From contig JAHRFE010000028.1 of the NCBI GenBank assembly GCA_019084245.1, forward strand, positions 496,001 through 560,000: 64,000 nucleotides of DNA, given 5' to 3'. This stretch comes from Hoeflea sp. GTDB lineage: Bacteria > Pseudomonadota > Alphaproteobacteria > Rhizobiales > Rhizobiaceae. The position numbers and the translations under genes were made by a program. Within the stretch, counting starts at the first letter, position 1. Each line of letters starts with the position of its first letter. Shown one piece after another: positions 54,752 to 64,000 of the stretch. The notes beneath the pieces are model-generated. The model did not search any database and was not told where the DNA came from. It saw nothing but the letters and a program-made list of their open reading frames with translations.

Positions 54752-55306
54752 ATGTTCAAGAACCTGTTCATCATCAGCTGCGCCGTTCTGGCTATCTCAG
54801 GCCTGCCCTATTATTTCCAGGATAATTCTGCGTTTCAGTCCGAAAACGTCGGACTGGAGGCCGCAACCGAAAAGCCGGTTGCTGCCCTGGCAGAACCGGT
54901 CCCCGCCAGGCCGACGGCGCATTATGCGACAGGCGTTCGGACGGCGAGCATACCGCTGAGCAATGACGGCCACTTTACGACCGATTTCCGCATCAACGGA
55001 CGTTATGTGCGCGGTCTGATCGACACAGGCGCGACCTATGTCGCCATCAACCGGACGACGGCGCGTAATCTCGGTCTTGGTGTTTCCAATTCGGATTTCA
55101 AACATCAGGTGCGCACCGCCAATGGTCTGGCCAAGGCCGCACTGGTGACGATCGATCGCATCGAGGTCGGTTCGGTCTCGGTCGGCGGCGTCGAAGCCTT
55201 CGTGCTCGACGACGCGGCGCTGTCCGCAACCCTCATCGGCATGAGCTTCATGTCGAAGCTGCAGTCCTACCGGGTGACCAACAACAAGCTCGAACTGGTC
55301 AATTAG
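54752..55306 (+). CDS. TIGR02281-type clan AA aspartic protease
   Basis: A 184-aa retropepsin-like protein. A single membrane anchor or signal (LFIISCAVLAISGLP, residues about 4-18) is followed by a low-complexity linker and the catalytic loop LIDTGATYVAINRTTARNLG (D-T-G). It has one DTG, so it must dimerise. The end FVLDDAALSATLIGMSFMSK is the flap/core region of the family, which is common in Alphaproteobacteria and lacks a defined function. It is convergent with deoA, 82 bases apart, and unrelated in role. Confidence 0.9.
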   Translation: MFKNLFIISCAVLAISGLPYYFQDNSAFQSENVGLEAATEKPVAALAEPVPARPTAHYATGVRTASIPLSNDGHFTTDFRINGRYVRGLIDTGATYVAINRTTARNLGLGVSNSDFKHQVRTANGLAKAALVTIDRIEVGSVSVGGVEAFVLDDAALSATLIGMSFMSKLQSYRVTNNKLELVN

Positions 55307-55388
55307 GCCGCCTGACCGGACCTGATGCGTCAATTCAAAGTGCTACAGCAGGCTTTGCGTATCCAGTTGGATGCGCGCCGCGGCAGGA

Positions 55389-56699
<1,311 letters not shown>

Positions 56700-56700
56700 T

Positions 56701-57486
56701 TCAGTACCCCTCCCCCTGGGCCCCCGAGGCGCGATCCTCGAGCGTCGCAAGAATATCGCCGAGCAGCCCGGATGCGCCGAAGCGGAAGGTCTCGGGCGAG
56801 ACCCAGCCGCGGCCCATGATCTCGTCGCAGAGTGCGAAATAGGCGCGCGCATCCGCCACGGTGCGGATCCCGCCGGCGGGCTTGAACCCGGCCTTGCCGC
56901 CGGCGCTCCGGATAGCCTCAAGCATGATGCGGGCCGCCTCCGGCGTCGCGTTGACTGAAACCTTGCCGGTCGACGTCTTGATGAAGTCCGCGCCTTCGTC
57001 GAGCGCGATCTCTGACGCCCGCGCGATCAGCTCCGGGTCCTTGAGTTCCCCGGTCTCGAGGATGGTCTTGAGCCGTGCCGGCGCCTTTGTCGCCGCGCGG
57101 ACGGACCGGATCATCGCCCGCACCGCCTGCTCGTCGCCCTGGATGAACGCCCGATAGGGGATAACGAGATCGATTTCATCGGCGCCGTCGGCAATCGCCC
57201 GGATTGTCTCGGCCACAACCGCATCGACCGGCAGATCGCCTGAGGGGAAGTTGACCACCGTTGCGATGCGGACCGGCGCGCCTTGGCCCAGGCGGGCGCG
57301 CGCGGTTGCGACAAACCTTGGCCAGATACAGACGGCGGCCGTCGCGCCGTAGTCCGTGGTTGATCGGCCCACCAGCTTGAGTGTCGCCTCTTCGGTCGCC
57401 GCATCGCCGAGCTCGGTGAGATCGAGGCAGGCGAGCGCCGCCGCGGCGACGGATTTGGGGTCGTCGAGATCCATCGTATCAACCAT
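56701..57486 (-). CDS. deoC: Deoxyribose-phosphate aldolase
   Basis: Splits deoxyribose-5-P into acetaldehyde and glyceraldehyde-3-P. The 261-aa TIM-barrel aldolase has LDLTELGDAATEEATLKL, the segment TVVNFPSGD, AVVAETIRAIADGADEID, the Schiff-base Lys in GADFIKTSTGK and the second Lys in GGKAGFKPAGGIRT. The start ATG at 57486 overlaps the end of the phosphorylase gene by 8 bases; a TTG two codons before is less likely. Confidence 0.97.
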   Translation of the reverse strand: MVDTMDLDDPKSVAAAALACLDLTELGDAATEEATLKLVGRSTTDYGATAAVCIWPRFVATARARLGQGAPVRIATVVNFPSGDLPVDAVVAETIRAIADGADEIDLVIPYRAFIQGDEQAVRAMIRSVRAATKAPARLKTILETGELKDPELIARASEIALDEGADFIKTSTGKVSVNATPEAARIMLEAIRSAGGKAGFKPAGGIRTVADARAYFALCDEIMGRGWVSPETFRFGASGLLGDILATLEDRASGAQGEGY

Positions 57487-58288
57487 GGGCAATATCCGGC
57501 GCCGAGAGCATCGCGGTCAGGATCGCCGCGAGCCTTTTGCCGCCGACCGGCGCCATGTCCTTGGTTTCCTGGTGGCTGAGTTCGCCCCCGGTCATGCCGG
57601 CGCCGAAATTGGTGATCACCGAGGCGGCGGCCACCTTCATCCCGAAAAACCGCGCCAGGATCACCTCCGGAACCGTCGACATGCCGACCGCGTCGGCACC
57701 CATCATCCGCGCCATGCGGATTTCCGCCGGCGTTTCGAAGCTCGGGCCGGAAAACCACATATAGACCCCTTCCTGCATCGGGGTGCCCGTGGTTTTCGCC
57801 GCGGCTGTCATGCGGGCGGCCAGATCCGCGTCATAGGCATTGGTCATGCCGACGAAGCGGCGGTCGCTGGGTTCGCCAAACAGCGGGTTCGAGCCCGAGA
57901 AATTGATATGATCGGTGATCCGCATCACCGATCCGGGCGGCATGTCCTGGCGCAGCGACCCGGCGGCATTGGTGAGGATCAGATGGGTCACGCCGATGCC
58001 CTGCAGGGCCTCGAGCGGCACCCGCATCGCGTCGGCCTTGCCGTGCTCATAATAATGCACCCGGCCCGAGAGCATGATCACCGGCGTCGAACCCATATGA
58101 CCCGCGACCACCTCGCCCGCATGACCCGACACGCCGCTTTCAGGGAATCCCGGCAGATCGGCATAGGAGATGCGCACCGGATCGGCGATGGTCTCGACCA
58201 GCGACCCCAGACCGGACCCCAGCACGATGGCTTGGCGCGGCATGCGACCGTGCAACCGTTCGGTCAGCACATCCATGGCGGCGCTCAT
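57479..58288 (-). CDS. Purine-nucleoside phosphorylase (trimeric type)
   Basis: Phosphorolyses inosine and guanosine (and deoxy forms). The 269-aa protein has the phosphate-binding VLGSGLGSLVE, PESGVSGHAGEVVAGHMG, GRVHYYEHGK, TNAAGSLRQDM and the base/ribose-binding MSTVPEVILARFFGMK with TNFGAGM. This is the trimeric family (PunA/XapA), not the hexameric DeoD type. The start overlaps the cdd stop as ATGA; its end overlaps deoC by 8 bases. Confidence 0.95.
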   Translation of the reverse strand: MSAAMDVLTERLHGRMPRQAIVLGSGLGSLVETIADPVRISYADLPGFPESGVSGHAGEVVAGHMGSTPVIMLSGRVHYYEHGKADAMRVPLEALQGIGVTHLILTNAAGSLRQDMPPGSVMRITDHINFSGSNPLFGEPSDRRFVGMTNAYDADLAARMTAAAKTTGTPMQEGVYMWFSGPSFETPAEIRMARMMGADAVGMSTVPEVILARFFGMKVAAASVITNFGAGMTGGELSHQETKDMAPVGGKRLAAILTAMLSAPDIAHG

Positions 58289-58692
58289 CCGATCACCTCG
58301 GTTTCAAAGGCATAGGGCAGCAATTCATCCATCCTCACCGTTTTCTTCACGCCCTCGGCATCGCACAGATACACCAGCGTATCGGGAGCCGAAAACTCCG
58401 CCAGCCGCTGCCTGCAGCCGCCGCATGGGGAGCAGAAATCGAGCTTCGGGGCAAACACCGCGACTTCGCGGATCCTGGTGTGGCCCGCCATGATCATGTG
58501 GCTGATCGCCGTGGTCTCGGCGCACCAGCCCTCGGGAAACGAAATCACCTCGATATTGGCGCCGGCATGGATCGATCCGTCCTCGGTGCGAAGGGCGGCG
58601 CCGACGGGAAATTTCGAGTAGGGCGCATGGCATTTTGCACTGGCGTCACGCGCGGCCTCGAACAGGTCATGGGCCAACTTGTCGTTTCCCAT
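58285..58692 (-). CDS. cdd: Cytidine deaminase
   Basis: Deaminates cytidine and deoxycytidine. The 135-aa protein has the zinc motif CAETTAISHM and PCGGCRQRL, with the catalytic Glu in CAE, plus KFPVGAALRTEDGSIHAGAN at the N-terminus. The start ATG at 58692 has AAGGAA 8 bases upstream and lies one base from the permease stop; a further ATG six codons before overlaps the permease end. It sits between the transporter genes and punA. Confidence 0.96.
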   Translation of the reverse strand: MGNDKLAHDLFEAARDASAKCHAPYSKFPVGAALRTEDGSIHAGANIEVISFPEGWCAETTAISHMIMAGHTRIREVAVFAPKLDFCSPCGGCRQRLAEFSAPDTLVYLCDAEGVKKTVRMDELLPYAFETEVIG

Positions 58693-58693
58693 C

Positions 58694-59665
58694 TTATCGT
58701 TCCTTGACATAGGGCACGCCGCCGGCGCGCGGCGGGATCGCCTTGCCGATGAAGCCGGCCAGCAGGATCACGGTCAGGATATAGGGCAGGGCCTGCATGA
58801 ACTGCACCGGCACCTCGCCAATGAGCGGCAGCGCATTGCCCTGCATGCGGATCGACATGGCGTCGAGAAAGCCGAACAGCAGGCAGGCGAACATGACATT
58901 GACCGGCTTCCACTTGGCGAAGATCAGCGCGGCCAGCGCGATGAAGCCCTTGCCGGCGGTCATGCCCTTGACGAAGCCTGCGGTCATCGCCATCGACAGA
59001 TAGGCGCCTGCGAATCCGCACAGAATGCCGCAGCAGATCACCGCCCGGTACCTGAGCCAGATCACGGAGATTCCGGCGGTATCCACGGCTCCCGGATTTT
59101 CGCCGACCGCGCGCAGCCTCAGGCCGAACCTGGTCCGGTAGAGCACCCACCAGGTAAACGGCACCAGCGCGAAGGCAAAATAGGTGAGCAGGAAATGGCC
59201 CGAAAGCAGGTTCGAGTAGATCGACCCCAGGATCGGGATATCGGCGAGTTCGGCGGCAAAGGGCAGCTCCACGGTGGTAAAGCGCTCGCCCTCACCCAGC
59301 TGCGGCGTCCGCCCGCCCTGCCGGAACCAGGCCTGGCCGAGAATCACGGTGGCGCCGAGCGCGATGAAGTTGATCGCCACGCCGGAGACGATCTGGTTGC
59401 CGCGCTGGGTGATGGACGCAAAGCCATGCACCAGAGCCAGGCACACCGAGACGAAGATCGCGGCGCCGAGCCCGATGATCGCCGAGCCGTAGACCGAGGC
59501 GGCCGCGCCGCCGGCAAAGGCCGCGGCCAGCATCTTGCCTTCCAGCCCGATGTCGAAGATGCCGGCGCGCTCGGAATAAAGGCCCGCCAGCGCCGCCAGA
59601 ATCAGCGGCACCGAAACCCGGACGGTCGATTGCAGGATGACGATCAGCGTGTCGAAATACTCCAT
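58694..59665 (-). CDS. Nucleoside ABC transporter permease (NupQ/YufQ type)
   Basis: A 323-aa permease of the BPD_transp_2 family, with eight or more hydrophobic segments. SVPLILAALAGLYSERAGIF begins the conserved part, followed by DIGLEGKMLAAAFAGG and GNQIVSGVAINFIALG; the motif RAVGENPGAVDTAGISV is the family's EAA-like loop. It pairs with the longer permease upstream. The start ATG at 59665 lies 4 bases after that gene's stop. Confidence 0.93.
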   Translation of the reverse strand: MEYFDTLIVILQSTVRVSVPLILAALAGLYSERAGIFDIGLEGKMLAAAFAGGAAASVYGSAIIGLGAAIFVSVCLALVHGFASITQRGNQIVSGVAINFIALGATVILGQAWFRQGGRTPQLGEGERFTTVELPFAAELADIPILGSIYSNLLSGHFLLTYFAFALVPFTWWVLYRTRFGLRLRAVGENPGAVDTAGISVIWLRYRAVICCGILCGFAGAYLSMAMTAGFVKGMTAGKGFIALAALIFAKWKPVNVMFACLLFGFLDAMSIRMQGNALPLIGEVPVQFMQALPYILTVILLAGFIGKAIPPRAGGVPYVKER

Positions 59666-59669
59666 GATC

Positions 59670-60803
59670 CTATTCCCCTGCCGGCAGGGTCTTGCCCGCG
59701 CGGGCCGTTCCCATGGTTGCGAAAAACGTCGTGATGGCCGGCCGGAACATGTTTTCGAGCGCACCGGCAAACAGGATCACCAGGCCCTGGATGATGGTGA
59801 TCATGTCGCGCGAGATCTGCGGCATTTCAAAGGAAATCTCGGCGCCGCCCTGGTAGAGCATGCCGAAGAGGATCGCCGCAGGCACGATTCCCACGGGGTG
59901 CGAGCGACCCATCAGCGCCACCGCGATCCCGACAAAGCCGGCGCCGCCGACAAAATCCAGTTGCATGCGGTGCTGGTCGCCCATGATCGGATTGAGCGCC
60001 ATCATACCGGCGAGAGCGCCTGACATCATCATGGTGATGATGATGATGCGGCTTTCGCGTATGCCGGCATAGCGCGCCGCCGAGGGGCTATGGCCCATGG
60101 TGCGGATCTCGTAGCCGAGCTTCGTGCGCCAGATCACTGCCCAGACGACGCAGGCCATGACCAGCGCCAGCAGGAAGGACAGGTTGAACGGCGCCCCGCC
60201 CATGTCGACACCGGCCCAGGAGAACATCCAGTCAAGCCGCGGCAACTGACCGCTTTCCGCAAATGCCCGGGTCTGCGGCGCCATCGAGCCGGCGGGCTTC
60301 AGAACATCGACCAGCACATAGACCATCAGGCTGGAAGCAATGAAATTGAACATGATCGTGGTGATGACCACATGGCTGCCGCGCTTGGCCTGCAGCCAGC
60401 CCGGGATCAGCGCCCAGGCGGCGCCGGCCAGCGCCGACCCGACAATGGCGGCTAGAAAGACGAGATACCAGGGCGCGAACTGATCCAGCCACAGGCAGGG
60501 CAGCGCCACGCCGAGACCGGCGACATAGGCCTGTCCCTCGCCGCCGATGTTGAACAGACCGCAATGGAAGGCCACGGCGACCGCCAGGCCGGTGAAGATG
60601 AAGTTGGTGGCGTAATAGAGTGTGAAGCCAATGCCTTCGCCATAGCCGAAGGCGCCCTGGATCATCAGGCCTGCTGCACGCACCGGGCTCTCGCCCACGG
60701 CCAGCACCACCAGGCCCGCCACGGCAAAGGCGACAGTGAGATTGATCAGCGGGATCAGTCCGTAATCGACCCAGGCCGGCAGTTTTGCATAGGGCGCGCT
60801 CAT
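59670..60803 (-). CDS. Nucleoside ABC transporter permease (NupP/YufP type)
   Basis: A 377-aa permease of the BPD_transp_2 family. LINLTVAFAVAGLVVLAVGE opens it, with GYGEGIGFTLYYATNFIFTG and CGLFNIGGEGQAYVAGLG, and the loop TMGHSPSAARYAGIRESRI. The two permeases, the ATPase and the salvage enzymes around them make a nucleoside importer the likely identity; BMP/simple-sugar transporters have the same architecture. It overlaps the ATPase stop by ATGA-type overlap (60800-60803). Confidence 0.93.
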   Translation of the reverse strand: MSAPYAKLPAWVDYGLIPLINLTVAFAVAGLVVLAVGESPVRAAGLMIQGAFGYGEGIGFTLYYATNFIFTGLAVAVAFHCGLFNIGGEGQAYVAGLGVALPCLWLDQFAPWYLVFLAAIVGSALAGAAWALIPGWLQAKRGSHVVITTIMFNFIASSLMVYVLVDVLKPAGSMAPQTRAFAESGQLPRLDWMFSWAGVDMGGAPFNLSFLLALVMACVVWAVIWRTKLGYEIRTMGHSPSAARYAGIRESRIIIITMMMSGALAGMMALNPIMGDQHRMQLDFVGGAGFVGIAVALMGRSHPVGIVPAAILFGMLYQGGAEISFEMPQISRDMITIIQGLVILFAGALENMFRPAITTFFATMGTARAGKTLPAGE

Positions 60804-62332
60804 TGGGCTGCCTCCTCGGCGTCTGCCACACCGGCCATCAAGAGACCAAGTTCACGCTCGCCTGTATCGGGCGCGCGTTCGCCGACGATGCGGCCGTCAA
60901 ACATCACCAGCACCCGGTCGGCGAGCGAGCGGATCTCATCGAGTTCGACCGAGACAAGCAGCACCGCCTTGCCCGCATCGCGCATTTCGATGATGCGCTT
61001 GTGGATGAACTCGATGGCGCCGACATCGACGCCGCGGGTCGGCTGGCCGATGATGAGAACCTTGGGATCGCGCTCCATCTCGCGCGCCAGCACGATCTTT
61101 TGCTGGTTGCCGCCGGAGAAATTCGCGGTCTTCAGCCGCGGATTGGGCGGGCGAATGTCATATTTCTCGATCTTGTCGACAGCGTCCTTGCGGATCGCAT
61201 CGATGTCGAGAAACATGCCGTTCGAATATTTCGGGTCGTCATGGTAGCCCAGAATCGAGTTCTCGCTTTGGTCGAACTTCAACACCAGGCCCATGTGCTG
61301 GCGGTCCTCGGGGACATGGGCAAGACCGCGCTGGCGCAAACCCGAGGGATCCTTGCTGGTGACGTCGACCGGCTCGCCATCGAGCCAGACCTTGCCGCTG
61401 ACCGCGCGCCTTATGCCGGACACGGCCTGCAGCAGTTCGGACTGGCCATTGCCGGCGACGCCGGCGATACCGACGATTTCTCCGGCGCGTACCTGGAAGG
61501 AGACGTTCTTGACCATGTCGACGCCGCGGCTGTCGCGCACCGTCAGGTTTTCAACCGACAGCATCACCTCGCCGGGCGCGGCCGGGCCCTTTTCGACATG
61601 CAGCAGTACGTGGCGGCCGACCATAAGTTCGGCCAGTTCCTCGACCGAGGTCTCGGCCGTTGTCCGGGTCGCCACCATCTCGCCGCGCCGCATCACCGAG
61701 ACCTCGTCGGTGACGGCCATGATTTCCCGCAATTTGTGGGTGATCAGCAGGATGGTCTTGCCCTGGTCCTTGAGCTGCTCGAGAATGCGGAACAGGTGAT
61801 CGGCCTCGTCCGGGGTCAGCACGCCGGTGGGCTCATCGAGAATCAGGATCTCCGCGCCGCGATAGAGCGCCTTGAGGATCTCGACCCGCTGCTGAAGACC
61901 GACCGGGAGCTCCTCGATGATCGCATCGGGATCGACCTCCAGCTCATATTCATGCTCGAGCCGCCTGAGTTCCTGACGCGCCTTGGTGATGCCGGCGGTG
62001 AGGATCTGGCTTTCTTCGGCGCCCAGCATGACATTTTCGAGCACGGTAAAATTCTCCACCAGCATGAAATGCTGATGCACCATGCCGATGCCCGCACCGA
62101 TGGCCACATTCGGATCCTTGATCACGATTTTTTGGCCATTGATAAAGATATCACCATCATCGGCCTGGTAGAAGCCGTAGAGAATGGACATCAGGGTCGA
62201 TTTGCCGGCGCCGTTCTCGCCGATGATGCCGTGGATGGTGCCCTTGCGAACGCGCAGATCGATGTCCTTGTTGGCATGAACGAGGCCGAACTTCTTGTCG
62301 ATCCCCTTGAGTTCAATGGCAATGTCGTTCAT
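60800..62332 (-). CDS. Nucleoside ABC transporter ATP-binding protein (double ABC, NupO/YufO type)
   Basis: A 510-aa protein with two ABC domains. First: Walker A GENGAGKSTLMS, Q-loop MVHQHFMLV, Walker B ILILDEPTGVLT with the signature region PVGLQQRVEIL (degenerate LSGGQ). Second: GVAGNGQSELLQ, a degenerate Walker A, with signature FSGGNQQKIVLA and IIGQPTRGVDVG. This asymmetry is normal for sugar/nucleoside importers. It is the first gene of the operon; a BMP-type binding protein, usually the first gene, is absent here. Confidence 0.94.
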   Translation of the reverse strand: MNDIAIELKGIDKKFGLVHANKDIDLRVRKGTIHGIIGENGAGKSTLMSILYGFYQADDGDIFINGQKIVIKDPNVAIGAGIGMVHQHFMLVENFTVLENVMLGAEESQILTAGITKARQELRRLEHEYELEVDPDAIIEELPVGLQQRVEILKALYRGAEILILDEPTGVLTPDEADHLFRILEQLKDQGKTILLITHKLREIMAVTDEVSVMRRGEMVATRTTAETSVEELAELMVGRHVLLHVEKGPAAPGEVMLSVENLTVRDSRGVDMVKNVSFQVRAGEIVGIAGVAGNGQSELLQAVSGIRRAVSGKVWLDGEPVDVTSKDPSGLRQRGLAHVPEDRQHMGLVLKFDQSENSILGYHDDPKYSNGMFLDIDAIRKDAVDKIEKYDIRPPNPRLKTANFSGGNQQKIVLAREMERDPKVLIIGQPTRGVDVGAIEFIHKRIIEMRDAGKAVLLVSVELDEIRSLADRVLVMFDGRIVGERAPDTGERELGLLMAGVADAEEAAQ

Positions 62333-62549
62333 GTCCCCTCGTCTTTTTCACGGTCTGTCTCACCGCCCCTGTCGCGGCCCGGACCTTTGGCTTAGTCTCG
62401 ACAGTTCTCGAAGCAAAGTCCAGAATCATTTGAAGGGGGAAATATGCGGCCCTTTGTCCTCAACCCAGCCGAAAGGTTGCCTGATGACGGCCGGCCAAGC
62501 GTGGCTGAAAGGCTTGCCATCCAACATGCGGCGTGGTGAAAGCGCTTCG

Positions 62550-62984
62550 ATGACACGCACGCCACCTCCCACCCGCACCGGCTTCACGGTGTTCGAGACC
62601 CTGCAGACCCGCTGGGCCGACAATGACATGTATGGCCACATGAACAATGTGGTGCATTACCAGCTGTTCGACACCGCCATCAACCAATGGCTGATCGAGG
62701 GCGGGCTGCTCGATCCGTTGAACGGGGACATCATCGGCCTGGTGGTCGAGACCGGCTGCCGCTATCACAGTGAGGCCAAGTTTCCGGACCGGATCGCCGC
62801 CGGCATTGCTGTCGAACGGCTCGGTGGATCGTCGGTCACCTACTCCATCGCGCTGTTCCGCAATGACCAGGACACCGCCTTCGCCGATGGAAGGTTTGTC
62901 CATGTCTATGTCGATCGCAATTCGCGACGGCCCGTGCCCTTGCCGGAGAGCTGGCGCGACAAACTGAAAGGGCTGACCCCATGA
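62550..62984 (+). CDS. Acyl-CoA thioesterase (4HBT hotdog fold)
   Basis: A 144-aa hotdog-fold protein. TLQTRWADNDMYGHMNNVVHY carries the catalytic Asp and the 4HBT pattern D-x-YGHxNN; FPDRIAAGIAVERLGGSSVT and FVHVYVDRNSRRPVPLP follow. The substrate is unknown. Start choice: ATG at 62550 fits the family length, but an ATG at 62484 has the better ribosome site (AAAGG at 7 bases) and would add 22 residues. It is divergent from the ABC ATPase and overlaps slyX by ATGA. Confidence 0.86.
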   Translation: MTRTPPPTRTGFTVFETLQTRWADNDMYGHMNNVVHYQLFDTAINQWLIEGGLLDPLNGDIIGLVVETGCRYHSEAKFPDRIAAGIAVERLGGSSVTYSIALFRNDQDTAFADGRFVHVYVDRNSRRPVPLPESWRDKLKGLTP

Positions 62985-63193
62985 ACGAGCAGGATGAAGC
63001 GCGGCTGGTGCGGCTTGAGGAACTGGTCGCCCATCAACAGGCGGCCATCGAGGATCTGTCGCGGCAGCTGACCGACAGCTGGCGACAGGCAGAGAAACTC
63101 GGCCGCGAACTGGCGCGGCTCACTGACCGCTTCCAGGACATCGAAGACACCGCCGGCGGCCCTGCCGCCAATCAACGCCCGCCGCACTGGTAG
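62981..63193 (+). CDS. slyX: SlyX family protein
   Basis: A 70-aa coiled-coil protein: RLVRLEELVAHQQAAIEDLS, RQLTDSWRQAEKLGRELARL, ending QRPPHW, the SlyX C-terminal PPHx mark. The function is unknown despite the name. It is translationally coupled to the thioesterase gene (ATGA). Confidence 0.9.
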   Translation: MNEQDEARLVRLEELVAHQQAAIEDLSRQLTDSWRQAEKLGRELARLTDRFQDIEDTAGGPAANQRPPHW

Positions 63194-63230
63194 GCTGCGC
63201 GACCCACGGGCTTGAGCCTGTGGCGATGGC

Positions 63231-64000
63231 TTACCCGGCGTCCCGTTCATAACGGACGAAAGCGAAGCGGCCGCCATCGGGTGACCAGCAGGGCACATTG
63301 ATTGTTCCCTGGCCGCCAAACAGGGCAATGAGCGTGCGGACCGAACCGTCATGCGTATCGAGCAGCCGCAATTCGACATCGCGATCGCGCGGGTGGCCCT
63401 CGGTACCGGGCTGATAGCTCAGATACAGCACCGACATCCCATCGGGGGCGGGATGGGGAAACCAATTGACCCGCTCGTCCTCGGTCATCTGCTCGGGCGC
63501 GCCGCCCACGACAGCAATCCGCCAAAGATCCATGCTGCCGCCACGGTCGGAATTGAACCAGATCCATTGGCCATCCGGCGTATAGTCCGGCCCGTCATAA
63601 TGGCCGCCGCCGCTGATCAGATGCTGCTCAGCGCCGCCATCAACGTCAATCGTGTATATGCCGAACCCGCCATCACGGCGGCCGACATAGGCGAGTCGCT
63701 TGCCGTCCGGCGACCAGCCATGCCACCAGGACGGAACCTCCTCCGTCACCCGGCGCGGCGCGCCACCCGTGACCGGCAGCACGAAGATGCAGGATTGGCG
63801 TGTCTCGGTCGAATCGCTGATCACCAGCCGGCTTCCGTCCGGCGAGACGCCATGGTCGTTGTTGCACTGAACCGCATGGCCGGTGTCGATCGGAATCAGG
63901 TCCGGCGCATCAAGCGGCACCCGGAACATGCATCCGTCTCCATTGACGATCAGCGCCGCGCCATCGGGCGTCCAGTTCGGCGCCTCGATCAGACGGCCAG
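63231..64000 (-). CDS. PD40/TolB-like beta-propeller protein (partial, N-terminus beyond window)
   Basis: The frame is open from the stop at 63231 through the window edge; an internal Met at 63927-63929 is not a real start because WTPDGAALIVNGDG precedes it in frame. At least five WD40-like PD40 repeats are seen (NDHGVSPDGSRLVISDST, WSPDGKRLAYVGRR, YTPDGQWIWFNSDR, PAPDGMSVLYLSYQ, WSPDGGRFAFVRYE). Such TolB-type propellers are often cytoplasmic or periplasmic 'transporter' or peptidase-associated proteins; no peptidase domain is in the visible part. It converges with slyX, 37 bases apart. Confidence 0.85.
   Translation of the reverse strand, partial: GRLIEAPNWTPDGAALIVNGDGCMFRVPLDAPDLIPIDTGHAVQCNNDHGVSPDGSRLVISDSTETRQSCIFVLPVTGGAPRRVTEEVPSWWHGWSPDGKRLAYVGRRDGGFGIYTIDVDGGAEQHLISGGGHYDGPDYTPDGQWIWFNSDRGGSMDLWRIAVVGGAPEQMTEDERVNWFPHPAPDGMSVLYLSYQPGTEGHPRDRDVELRLLDTHDGSVRTLIALFGGQGTINVPCWSPDGGRFAFVRYERDAG

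Overview
The window looks like the chromosome of a GC-rich alphaproteobacterium of the Rhizobiales. The evidence is the class II AroA close to the Agrobacterium type, the TIGR02300 'FYDLN acid' protein, the dnaX-ybaB-recR block with a small SRP RNA beside it, the yejABEF operon, and a complete cpa/tad pilus locus. A Hoeflea- or Rhizobiaceae-like genus is a guess from memory of gene order. Most of the window is tightly packed core genome. The clear exception is a degenerate stretch of about 2.3 kb after a tRNA-Ala gene (5865-8230).

Layout. (1) 1-5620: rpsA (cut by the window edge), cmk, a PaiB-like protein, a DsbA-fold isomerase and aroA on the minus strand, then the TIGR02300 gene. (2) 5789-8230: tRNA-Ala(GGC) and a decayed island holding a small unknown gene, an unknown lipoprotein and a broken higBA toxin-antitoxin pair. 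(3) 8231-15976: a plus-strand envelope-sugar cluster with a HAD-UbiA fusion, a DprE1-like oxidase, gpsA, a ManC-epimerase fusion and manB. The first two match successive steps of decaprenyl-phosphate pentose synthesis. (4) 16013-26829: an aldehyde dehydrogenase, a methyltransferase, a lytic transglycosylase, ridA, recR-ybaB-dnaX, the SRP RNA, a HIT protein, nudC, pheA and kdsB. Two related palindromic intergenic elements lie after recR and after kdsB and supply the stop codon of each. (5) 27002-37472: a membrane cytochrome c, yejABEF, ghrA, and a MarR / NlpC-P60 / leucyl aminopeptidase group.

(6) 37615-50476: the Flp/Tad pilus locus. tadD is on the plus strand. On the minus strand are two near-identical pilins, the prepilin peptidase cpaA, and cpaB-cpaC-cpaD-cpaE-tadA-tadB-tadC. 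Three plus-strand genes encode a stand-alone secretin-N-type domain and two TadE-like pseudopilins. TTAACC-type half-sites recur upstream of several of these units. (7) 50511-51455: an orphan PhnD-like binding protein. (8) 51586-62332: a nucleoside salvage and uptake region. deoB-add and upp are on the plus strand. The ABC ATPase, two permeases, cdd, punA, deoC and deoA form one minus-strand operon, interrupted only by a plus-strand aspartic protease gene between upp and deoA. (9) 62550-64000: a thioesterase, slyX and a partial beta-propeller protein.

The most unusual features are the compact polyprenyl-phosphate pentose module (HAD and prenyltransferase fused, followed by an oxidase with Thr where the mycobacterial drug-target Cys sits), the stop-codon-donating palindromic elements, the duplicated pilin-plus-promoter unit, and the broken toxin-antitoxin island at the tRNA. 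No CRISPR array, intact transposase or integrase was seen.
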